Positions 55,027 to 64,000 of a stretch of 64,000 nt of DNA are shown here, piece after piece. Position 1 is the stretch's first letter; every line of letters begins with the position of its first letter. The position numbers and the translations under genes are program-made. Source of the DNA: Massospora cicadina (taxonomy: Eukaryota; Entomophthoromycota; Entomophthoromycetes; Entomophthorales; Entomophthoraceae); assembly GCA_022478985.1 (NCBI GenBank), contig JAKSZP010014942.1, positions 1 to 64,000 of the forward strand, written 5' to 3'. The notes below the pieces were generated by a model. The model was given only the letters and a program-made list of their open reading frames with translations, had not been told where the DNA came from and made no database searches.

Positions 55027-56080
55027 TTATCCCCATACCTCCATTTGACCTAGAGCCAAATAGGGTTTCAAGGCGTACAGGGGGTTGTGGTTGTACCAAA
55101 TACATCCTTGTAATAAGGCGTAAATTGTATTAAAGAAGGCTCGCGAGAAAGCAATTGCATGGGCCGTAAACCATATGATTGATAGTATTATGGAGTTTGC
55201 TAACGTGACCCTTCCTGTTAGACCTGTTTGATGTCCATTTAGAGAGGCAATGCGTCTTGTTATTTTATCTAAAATTTGATTTTCCATCATGGAATTGGCG
55301 CAACTTCCTGCTTCCAACCATATTCTCAAGTGACGGACAGGTCCAGCTGCCAGCTTGTAGTGAAGGGAAGTTTCAGTGTGGTTATTAATGATTTTTGCCT
55401 CCTATGTCTGGTGAGAAGCCTTGATGTTTTATTGATTTGTTGATCCAGGGTAGATGGCATCCAATGGGTCTGATATTTCCCCAGGAGTAATATTTCCGTT
55501 TTCTCAGTGTTAAGTGATTCGTTGCTTATAGCTGAATATTATTGTATTATCTTCTCAATTCTACAAGCATCCTGGTTGTTGGATATTCCCATCACACTGT
55601 CATCAGCGAAGACCATCATTTTGACTGGTGGTTTTCCATTGACTTTGATTCCATTGAGAAGTGTATTTGTATTCCAGATTAGAGGATCCAGGCTAAAATT
55701 GTATAGTAGAGGGCTTAGTGGATCCCCTTGTTTGAGTCCTCTATGTGGAAAAACTGGGTTAGTTAAAAAACATGCTTCACGTACAGCCATGGTGGATGAT
55801 TCTGTAAACAACATCATTCAGTTTATGAATCTAAAAGGAAGTTTGAATTTTTGAAAGCATGACCTGAGATAGGTCCAATTCACCCTGTCATATGCCTTCT
55901 GTTGGTATAAAAAGACAAGCAAACCAGATGTTTTGGACTGGCAGACAATTACAACTGTGTGAATATTGTCCCATATGGATCTTCTTGGAACAAATCCATA
56001 TTGTGATGGGGATATCGCGTCAGTTGCAATTTTTCCTAGTCGTTTGGCCAAAAATTTTGTGAATATTTTGTATCAATGTT
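55027..56080 (-). pseudogene. LINE-1st reverse transcriptase
   Basis: Order: QYGFVPRRSIWDNIHTVV and LYQQKAYDRVNWTYL (56,051-55,818), HRGLKQGDPLSPLLYNFSLD and MMVFADDSVMGIS (55,760-55,590) with the catalytic FADD intact, then the thumb ITRRIASLNGHQTGLTGRV with LANSIILSIIW (55,329-55,027). It copies element RNA at the nicked target. A frameshift lies between the two main frames. Confidence 0.92.
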
Positions 56081-56996
56081 GGTTAGATAGATTGGGCGCC
56101 AATTTGTATAGGTTTGAAATGTCTCCTTTTTTAATAAAGTGACAGCATAAGCTTCTTTGCCTCCAGGTAGTAGGCATGTTTCCATTATATACTTGTTACG
56201 GAAGCTATAATAATAATAGATATGTTAGTAAAATATTTTATATAAAATTTATAGGAATTCCCATCAGGTCCAGAGCATTTTCCTCTTGGTGCACTGCGTA
56301 CTACTCCCATAGTTCCTCAAATTATATTAGGTTAATTAAATTGTTATTTTGAGCTGCAGTGTCAATATGTGCATTTGTGAGGAATTTTTCAATTTTTTTT
56401 CTGATTTGACCGGTTCAGATTTGTATAAATTCATATAAAACCTATATACTTTGGTCATGACTTTTTTAAGTGTTTCCATTATGGATTTGTACAGTTTTCA
56501 TACCTGTGTGAAAGCTATCATATTTTTCAGGCGTGAAACTGACATAAAAAATTGCTTGAACAAGTTTCTACATCTTTTATGTTTTTTGCTTTATAATGAA
56601 CCCAACTTGGTGTTGGTGTTCACGTATCAGGGTGTTTAGTCAAGCAGGAATCTTTAACCTTTTGCAACCCTATCCAGGGCTGTACCCTGTGCATGGGACA
56701 TTGTTTTCCAGATTAGTGATTTTGGTCAAGGTGTGTTTATAATGGCTGAAGCTGCCCTGTATCTTCTAGATGGTATGTGTTTAATCTGTTGGGTTGTTGA
56801 TTCTTTGAAATTTTCCCAGGTGGTTAATGGGTCCAAACAGAAAGGTGTTTGAAAATCCTGTGTTGAGGATATTTCCTCCATCCAGGATTAAAATCTGAGT
56901 CAGCTAAACTTTCTAGGCGAATTCTGCTTAGCCTGGGTGCTTGTAGTTGTTTCTGCTGGTGTGTTAGACACCAAAACTAGCCAATGGTCATAAAAT
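56081..56996 (-). pseudogene. LINE-1st ORF2, endonuclease-RT linker
   Basis: No long frame remains. The position between endonuclease and RT identifies it. Confidence 0.5.
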
Positions 56997-57640
56997 TCAA
57001 TTTTTTGTAGTTTTGAATTTATAAATTTGGTGATGGAAAAATAATGGTGCGAGTATTAGGTCTATCCATGACATAGTGATAAGTGCACCGTTGTGTATAT
57101 GTGGGCGTGTCATGTTCTGTAGTAGGGCTGACCTTTTAGGTAGCAGATCATATAGTCCCAAAGTGGTTTTTAGCACGCAAAGTAAAAATTGCCCTTGTGA
57201 TACCTCCATAGTGTATGGCCATTGGTCAGTATCAGGGTTAATCCAGCAGTTCATGTCGCCCATGACAAAAGTGTTTGCTGGAAGGTGGAGTTGTGTTATA
57301 GCTGTTAAAAACCCTCGTCAGTCCAGTGCACAGTTCAGTGCATACACACTGGCTATTGTGTGCAATTATTTGTACCATGAGAAGGTAATGGCTAGTACGC
57401 AGCCATCCAGGAACAAATTTTATTAATAAATTTAAAGTTTTGGTTTTCATGTCTATCACCCCACAGTGTTGCAACCAAAACAATATTGTTGGGAGGAGCA
57501 TGTTTCCCATGTCTCCTCCTTCCTCTGTGGACAAAGGGTTTCTTGCACCACCAGTATATCCACAGGTGGGTTTTGCAGGAGACTCAAATTCTTGGCCTAA
57601 AATGTTAAGGCCTTGAGTCCTGCTATGTTCAGCGTCCCTA
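56997..57640 (-). pseudogene. LINE-1st AP-like endonuclease
   Basis: Starts VEIGTLNIAGLKAL, then PPVDILVVQETLCP (metal-binding Glu in QET), and VMGDMNCWINPDTDQ (GDxN motif), ending with MSWIDLIL (SxIDxIL motif). These are the standard blocks of APE-type LINE endonucleases, which nick the target. Broken by stops between blocks. Confidence 0.88.
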
Positions 57641-57646
57641 TCTCTA

Positions 57647-57669
57647 CTGAGACGCCTGGTGCGTCTCAG
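57647..57669 (-). other. 9-bp hairpin at the ORF1-ORF2 junction
   Basis: CTGAGACGC and GCGTCTCAG pair around a 5-base loop. On the minus strand the ORF1-side TGA falls in the first arm, and the ORF2 text (VEIGTLNIAG) begins just after the second. It could influence ORF2 translation. Confidence 0.6.
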
Positions 57670-59050
57670 GAGTGGCTAGCAGGGCCCCCCGGACCTACTC
57701 CCTTGCTCTCATTACTCTCCATTGCACCTCTGCTTCAGAGAGCATAAAAATGAGTAAGAGTTGAAGTGTATTCTGCCCCTTTCATTAACGTTGTTTTTGC
57801 TCCTTTATTGCATTTGCTGGTTTTTAATTTACCATTGCAGTGCACTTGTGTGCTCTTATTGGCCACATTTTTCTCTTGCATGTTCCTTGTTGATTCTCAC
57901 TCCCAATTGGGTTATGCTCCACAATTTTTGAGGGTGTGCTGAACCCCTGTTTTGCCACTTTTAATTCCAATTTGGGTTCCACCAAACCCATTCTGTTTGG
58001 ATTGGTTGTTTAGTTTTCCGTGGGATTTGATTGGCTCATTGTTTCAAGTTCATCCATGTCTTCCTGGATCTGTTCCAGTGAGATGGATGATCCCACCAAT
58101 GCCTTTGCCTTGACTGCGGCCAGCTTGCGAGCTTGTTTAGCCATCTTTGTTCTTTCAGGGAAATTGGGTCAACTATTTTATATTGCCCTTGTTCTTCCCA
58201 GTTGAATGCTTGTGTAATATCCGTTACTTTGGCGTACTCTGAGTCATCTTCGACCATTTCTTCCTCACATAATTCCATTTCTCTTGGGCCTTCTTTTATG
58301 GGACAAGCATGAATGTTGTGCCCAAAGGCCTAGCAGTGGTTGCATATGGGGGTGTTCTCTCTACTGTTGCACAAAATAGTTGGGATTTTTTCCCATCAAT
58401 AGTAAAGGGTGTGATGTGGGATTTTTTAATATCATCCTCTATCTCCTGGTTTGGGGAAATGATTGCTATTGCCTTCCCAGTGCTAAGGGTCGTCATCAGC
58501 TGAAATCTTTGCATTTCAAATTGTTTAATTTATCTGTAGGCTTCCAAGCCTTCCCATAGATGTTGTTTGACTACTGTGCACACCAGTGTGGTCAGAAGGT
58601 AGTTGAAAATTATATAAATATCTTTGGATTATGTCCAACATGTGCATTTGGTTGATACTAAATGCTGACCGTCAGGAAGGTTGAATACCACTCTGACCTT
58701 CACTGCTTCCTTTTCCTCTTCTGCTGTTTCAAACCCAAGGTCTACACAACCTTTGCAGATAGTATGGGTTGTTAAGTACACTGCATGCAGAAGAAATTTA
58801 AGTTGGACTTTGCCAAACTTTTCTCACATCGTTGGTGTTTCTACGCCTAAGAATATTTGTATCCCATGTTCCACCGATGACAATGGTTGTGAGTGGGATA
58901 CTGCCATGTAACTGCAATATTTCACTAAAAAATTCATTAAACATATGGGGTGCACCACCTCAGGTCTTTCTGTTTTTACTAATATATTCGTTTGTTCCTG
59001 TGCACTTGGTACCCTTGGGCGGTGCAGATACAAGTCTGCCGCCCTTTACC
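57670..59050 (-). pseudogene. LINE-1st ORF1 with CCHC knuckle
   Basis: 59,033-58,700: LMNFLVKYCSYMAVSH, GIQIFLGVETPTM, and ETAEEEKEAVKVRVVFNLPDG. 58,514-58,296: RFQLMTTLSTGKAIAIISPN, EDDIKKSHITPFTIDGKKSQ. A knuckle PICNHC..AFGHNIHACP at about 58,340-58,295, then an acidic/aromatic tail (58,278-58,036). The pattern (nucleic-acid-binding fold, knuckle, tail) fits LINE ORF1. The final part before 57,670 is Ser/Gly/Pro-rich (MESNESKGVGPGGPASHS). Confidence 0.75.
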
Positions 59051-59110
59051 ACGTTCACCCAGTTCTTTACTTTATTACTCATGCTCATCTCATCTGGTAT
59101 TAATTATAAA

Positions 59111-60574
59111 ATTGTATTGTTTGAATTGAATACTATTAAAAGTGATAGTAATTGGAAAGAAAAGCAAGATGAGGCTGAAATTATTAAACCCACTAGGAAA
59201 CTTTATTACCTTTTAGTAGACCAAAATGTTTTTTAATTGACTTTAAAAATGACGATGATTCTCAATTTGACCTGTATACATTTTTGTTTCATATGTTTAT
59301 TATGCATAACTCTGAAACTATTGGACTAATTTGAATGGTCTTTTTCAAAATAAGGGGATGCCTCAACTTAAGCTCCATTTTTACTTTTTAAGGATTGGTC
59401 CAGTTTTTTAAAGGCTCCAAACCTTTAATAAAGAAGTTAGATAACATCGATGATCCCCCCCTTGGGTTGGGACCATCTAGTACTAAAAAAAAGAAGTTAA
59501 ATAATGAAATAAGGGCAAGAGAGATGGCGGAAATGGGATTTCAGCTGATGAGAAAAAACTGGGAATAGGTACTACTAATTGGGTAGCATTGCCAACCATT
59601 CCTGGTCAGTAATCACCATTGCTAGCCACTTTTGAGTGACATTAGGATAACACGCATTTAATCCTCAGTCTGAATTTGGACTCATTAAGTTCAATGAAAA
59701 ATTTGTATGTGAAAGCCAATCTTGAGGCTCAAAACCAGCTGTGTACAATGCGCAAAAATTTAGATATCCATTCTAGATGGTTGGTGAAATCTGAATTGTC
59801 TTCTGCACCATTCCCATGTAATGGGGCTCTCATGGCTCTATTTTTGGCCACAATTTCCAAGAGTATGACCCATATCTAATATTGGTAGCGGAAGGCTCAG
59901 AGCTAAATCTGATTTCTAAACGTCTTAGTGAAAAAGAGAGTCATGAGAGAGGTGTATAACCGGCAGCTGTTGTTTGCTGGATAGCAGTAGTATCATAATT
60001 GACCAATACATTTTAAATTTTACTGCACTAGAAATAACGGTGGGCAATATTCACCTCAGTTTTGGTGAACAGTGGCTAGCCCTTATATGGGTACCCTGGG
60101 CCGCAGTGTTTACCTGTTCTTATCACCTGGTGTAAAATCCTCCAATTGGAAGAGCATTGGTTGGAAGTCACTAGTTTGTTGGTGATTCCTATAACCAAAT
60201 CTTTGAGATTATAGTTTGTGTCATGACCTTCCTCCGCCAAGTTGTTAAGTATTTGTGGACGAGATGGTGGTTTTGGTAGTTCTTTTGAGGGATTTACCCA
60301 AAAGTAATTGACAAATTATTATAAGTGTTTGAATTCTTTGTCTGCATATTCATTTCCTAATCCGGTTACATTCCTCCCATGTCATAGCTGTGGCCATTGA
60401 TGCTTACTTGGCTTCAGGTCCCATCATATTGTATCCTCAGTTTGCGGCACATGTTTGAATGACCAACCTCTCAGCCTTACCGCTCTGTTGCATAGACTCC
60501 AATATTGGGGTTGGTGGCGTTTAAAATGTAGCTGGGGTTATGCAGCATCCACTCCCTAAGGAATCATGACGGTA
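59111..60574. other. No recognised gene outside the short retroposon
   Basis: The frame at 59,676-59,879 has no family signature. 59.9-60.57 kb may be the 3' region of the LINE that follows, but no tail was recognised. Confidence 0.4.
59430..59504 (+). mobile_element. 45-bp retroposed LINE tail with 15-bp TSD
   Basis: AAAGAAGTTAGATAA (59,430-59,444) and AAAGAAGTTAAATAA (59,490-59,504) flank a 45-base insert whose last part, GGGTTGGGACCATCTAG then TACT and A-run, is identical to the insert at 53,496 and close to the H1 tail. It is a second independent, extremely truncated retroposition. Confidence 0.85.
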
Positions 60575-60853
60575 TTATCTGTGAAATCCCTTGTATTTGG
60601 GCCAGTTGACGCCCCATGTTAGCACTGAGCAGCATATATGCGACTGCATTATCTGGAAAAAAGCTTTGGCCCGAATCTGATGGGCGTGCACATCAAAATC
60701 TAGTACAATACCCCACTTTGCATTTGTGTTTGAATATGACGTCCAGTTTGATTGGCGCCGCATGGGCCTTAAACCACAGGAAGGTGCGGATGAGCGACTT
60801 GATCCTACTTTCCAAGCCTGGGTCTCAGTGGTAGGATGTGAACCACAAACCAA
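60575..60853 (-). pseudogene. LINE-2nd ORF2, post-RT part
   Basis: The open frame includes CGLRPMRRQSNWTSYSNTNA and FFQIMQSHICCSVLTWGVNW. It follows RT. By position, and by the A..R-[I/F]-like wording, it is the thumb/C-terminal region. Confidence 0.5.
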
Positions 60854-60929
60854 AATTTGAGAATATGAAGATATTTAGTTCCTGCACCTTCCCTTTGAGT
60901 TTCAAGTGGTCGTATTTTCAGTAGGACAT

Positions 60930-61750
60930 TCAGGATGACATAATGGAAAGCACCACTTGCTCCCTCGCCTCAACTGCCAGACCAGACTCAGTGAATAGAA
61001 TATCCAGATATTTGAACGTTTGTTTAGGTGCTACGGGATTTAGGTCTGATGGTGGAAGTAATTTAAATTGCATTAACTTAATGACTACCCTCTTGACATT
61101 ATTAATTTTAGCATTTGACACCTGTTGGTAAAGGGAACGGAGCTCATCAATGCCTTGAAGGTCACTTTCCAAAACAATCCCCACCGCTGTGTCATCTGCA
61201 AATGCCTGCATTCAGATAGAAGTTAATCTGGGGTGGCAGATGCCCTGAAACTTCACTTCTGCTGCTGCCAATATGATTTTTGCAACAAAGTTAAATAAAA
61301 TTGGGGCATGGGATCGCCTTGGTGGAGGCCCTGTCTAATTAGAATTGATTCTAATATTCCGTGTCCATTATGACTCTTGTACTGAGGCCTGTGTATAGTG
61401 TATCTATACAAGCAATAAAGGTGGTGTGGATTCTGACAGCATTCATTGCTGTCCTTAGGAATAGCCATACTACTTGATCATAGGCCTTCTCCATATCTAA
61501 AGGCATGAGATAGCCATTATCAGATCTGCACACATCCTGTAGGGCGTTTTGGATTGAGAAGATACTTTCCCAGATAATTTGCCCCTTGATGAACCCATTT
61601 TGGGATGTGTGGATGATCCTTGGGGTGGTACGCACCAGTTGGTACATGAGGATTCATGTGAGAGTTTTGTAATTGGTACTTGACAATGCTATTGGGTGTC
61701 AGTTCTAAAGGTGTCACAGAGAGCCTTTTATGTATAGTATCACAATTCAT
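60930..61750 (-). pseudogene. LINE-2nd reverse transcriptase
   Basis: 61,647-61,351: SQNGFIKGQIIWESIFSIQN and MPLDMEKAYDQVVWLFL. 61,330-61,253: RQGLHQGDPMP. 61,211-60,930: MQAFADDTAVGIVLESDL, with catalytic FADD intact, and TFKYLDILFTESGL. Frames are split by stops near each join. Confidence 0.9.
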
Positions 61751-63300
61751 GTTTCATGGCCTTCTGGGATTTGATACTTGTGAGACATACAGTAGTCAAA
61801 AAGATTTTAAGTTCTGGTGTCACATACTCATGGATTGCATTCAGAATTTTTACCCGCATGTTGCCAGGGCCTGAGACTAATTTTTGTCATGTCCTTAAGA
61901 GCCTATTTTACCTCCTCCACCGTGATCTCAGCAATTAGGTCATGTTTTTCAGCAGGCGAGCATCCCTGGAGCGCCAGCTTAACCAGGGCTAGTAGGGCTT
62001 CTGTCACTGTGCTATTTAGTTTTCAAGGGTGGTAGAGGTCACTGTAAAACCGTTTAACTTCACATTAGATTACTCCAAGGTCGCTGAAAATGACGCCTGT
62101 AGGAGTCTCTACCTTGTGGATCTTAACACGGTTCTCAATTCCTTTAAGGCTGGACAGGTTCTCCATATTCATCTTCCCCAGTAGGCTTTGGTGCCGGAAG
62201 GTTGCATTCTGCTGTCATTCATTATCCTGCTTCCATGGAAGCACTTGATATTGTTTGTATTTTTTCCGTTCTCCCACCACCATACTTTGCTATCCCATCA
62301 ATCTCACTTCAGGGTAGCCAGGGCATCCTTTAGTTGTTTAGTGTCAGCAGCACGTTTGTAGGTTTTTGTCTTCTCATCCTTGGCACTATCCATTATAAGC
62401 TTTTATATCATTTTACAGTAGTCTGGGGATCAATACCCGCCTGGTAATCTAGTAATGATATTATTTAATTGAATCCTTTTTTGGCAATGTGGCGTCAATA
62501 TGGGTCCCGCAATGTGGAGGGGGATATTTTCCACTCCCAAGGTGACAGGGGGTCACCCAGATCGATGTCTACCTTCACTATCATGTGGTCACATTATGCA
62601 TTAGTGGAGACTTCACTATTAGACGTAGCCTTTGGAGGTCAGATGAGACTAGTACTTAGTCCAGTCTGGAGCCGCTTACTGGTTCATCACTATAATTGTA
62701 CTCCTACTGCATAAGGTTTATGGGTTCATCATCATCCTCATCAATCATAAGACATATCCCCAATGTCACAAGGTATATCAGCATATCATCCGCCATACTA
62801 GGGATTTGTCTACAAGTTGAGAATGTATCTCTACTTTAATTTGTCCAACAGATTGAAGTCACCTGCTATAACTGTTGCAGCGTTGGTTCATATTTCCAAC
62901 AAAATCAACAGAACTGTTTTTTTCTGTGGTTTGGGTGATGCATATACTGAAATCACTCAGAGAGTTTTACTAGTTATATTATTGTGGGCCATGGCCACCA
63001 GGATTTTTCTGGCATGTGTCTCCTCTACAAATTCCAAGTCAATGTTTTTGTTTGACGTGATGATTGCATATGGTTTGACCAAAGCGCCTGGCACTTAGTA
63101 TTTGAGACCACGTTGGTGTTTGGGGCCTCTGTCTGAGTTGGGAACATTTTGCACTGGGTGTATGCCCAAGTTTCAGATATTAAAATTAGGTCAATATGAA
63201 ATTAGTTTTAAAGTGATGCATTTTCCTCATCTGTGTTTGTATTCTAGCTAACCCTTAGCATTTGTGGTTGTGATGATCATTGATGGCCGCCCAAACCATG
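61751..63300 (-). pseudogene. LINE-2nd endonuclease and linker
   Basis: Readable blocks on the minus strand are ILISETWAYTQCKMFP (near 63,170; Glu of the QET/SET motif), GDFNLLDKL (near 62,860) and VDIDLGDPLSPWEW (near 62,550). The remaining linker is stop-rich. Confidence 0.65.
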
Positions 63301-63800
63301 GGTATGAGGATTATTTGGCTTAAGCATTGAGTCTCAGCCAGAAGTTGTTTTTGGCAGCAGGTGTCATTGAGAAGGGATGATGGGTTGTAGGCGTACAGTT
63401 AGCATGGTTTTCCAGGACAGGGATTTTTTACCCTACATGGAGTGCACTGGGTATTCTGTCTCCATCCCATTCTCCTTGTCTACTGATCAGGGAGACAGGT
63501 TCAGTACAAAATGGGACCGCTGCTTTGGAGAGGGAGGGCGAGTGACATGTCATTTTAATCCCTGACAAGCCACAGTGATCAGCTTTGGTTGCCAACTGCC
63601 CATGTGAGCTGACCTTGGTGTGAGTACGTCAAGGTTTTTTTGCCATTTTTGGCCACCCAGTTGGATGGACTTATCAGAGGATGATTGTTCCGCTGGGAAT
63701 GCTGATTGTTCTGGACCCTTTTCCTGATAACCTATTGCTTGTTTTTGACACACTTTCTGCCAATGTAGCTCCTCTTTCTTCACCAATTTTGCCTGGGTGG
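63301..63800 (-). pseudogene. LINE-2nd upstream region (ORF1 end or ORF2 start)
   Basis: The frame 63,786-63,550 (MVKKEELHWQKVCQKQAIGY) is basic and Gln/Lys-rich, as in LINE ORF1 C-termini. No knuckle seen. Confidence 0.4.
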
Positions 63801-64000
63801 AGTGGGCGTGCTGGATTGCTTAGTGCACTTCCTTGCCTATCCTATATGACTCTGGGTTTGAGTTCATGAATGGCTCATTATTGGCCTTGTTAAATTTTGA
63901 GTATTTAATCGCTTAGTTAATATACTCCTACTTTGATAATCATGGAGAGTTTCAGCCAATATATCCTCAATTCTTCTATGTGTCTTATGGTATTTTTTAA
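63801..64000. other. Right edge, no gene recognised
   Basis: No motif or supported frame. Confidence 0.4.

Larger units (their letters stand above)
53919..59110 (-). mobile_element. LINE-1st: APE-type LINE with two ORFs, decayed
   Basis: Minus-strand element. The 3' end at about 53,957-53,919 reads CATCCCCTGGTTGACC followed by CCCCAAGTAAATAAT. It contains ORF1 with a CCHC knuckle (59.05-57.67 kb), ORF2 with AP-endonuclease (57.7-57.0 kb), RT (56.1-55.5 kb) and post-RT segments to about 54.1 kb. The 5' end and TSD were not determined. The RT wording resembles LINEs of early-diverging fungi. Confidence 0.82.
60575..63800 (-). mobile_element. LINE-2nd: second APE-type LINE, more decayed
   Basis: Minus-strand ORF2: a basic N-terminal part (63,786-63,550), endonuclease blocks (63.2-62.7 kb), a long degraded linker (62.5-61.8 kb), RT (61.75-60.9 kb) and a post-RT piece (60,853-60,575). 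It is related to, but clearly a different family from, LINE-1st. Ends not determined. Confidence 0.75.

Overview
The window is eukaryotic and made almost entirely of transposable elements in different states of decay. I see no intact host gene, rRNA, functional tRNA, CRISPR array or bacterial-type operon. The mix is Ty3/gypsy LTR elements including a chromodomain-bearing chromovirus, a Helitron, APE-type LINEs whose RT wording resembles LINEs of early-diverging fungi, ORF1-only half-LINEs and a tRNA-derived SINE. This suggests a fungus with a large repeat-dominated genome (rusts, Entomophthorales and Mucoromycota-like lineages are candidates). Species cannot be assigned from the sequence alone.

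Region 1 (1,867-39,160) is one nested pile. The oldest member is a minus-strand chromovirus ('E'), about 6 kb once insertions are removed, with ~1-kb LTRs at 1,867-2,864 and 38,169-39,160 and a 5-bp target duplication that still matches at 4 of 5 bases. Its pol pieces lie in order on the minus strand: leader, protease/RT, a sliver of RNase H, then RNase H/integrase/chromodomain. They are separated by (i) element A (4,744-14,593), which holds a non-LTR-like GC-richer unit U with a 14-bp TSD, which in turn holds LTR element D (7,879-13,704, TSD ATGGG); (ii) LTR element C (14,657-21,276, TSD CACAC/CACCC); (iii) LTR element F (22,812-35,771, TSD ACATT), which holds a sibling element G in opposite orientation (26,336-32,648, TSD CTTGC); and (iv) an ORF1-only half-LINE H1 (36,005-37,904). 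The E reading frame is restored across the A and C junctions when one TSD copy is removed. A, C, D, F and G share one primer-binding motif (TGGTGCTCACTACAGGGG), so these LTR families probably use the same tRNA primer.

Region 2 (39.2-47 kb) is AT-rich and carries two minus-strand Helitron 3' ends (40,875 and 41,366) and a decayed Rep/PIF1-type Helitron. The Helitron is split by an insertion (about 42.0-43.47 kb) that contains a very dense array of perfect hairpins (42,384-42,926) next to a minus-strand ORF. I cannot match this array to any family.

Region 3 (47.6-64 kb) has two more ORF1-only half-LINE copies, two APE-type LINEs on the minus strand (53.9-59.1 kb and 60.6-63.8 kb) and two tiny 30-45 bp retroposed LINE tails flanked by 15-18 bp target duplications. 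A SINE near the left end (601-897) shares its 3' tail with the LINE at 53.9 kb and the half-LINE at 51.9 kb, as expected for a SINE/LINE partnership.

All calls come from reading the sequence and its translations. No database search or folding software was used, and element edges without a stated TSD are approximate.
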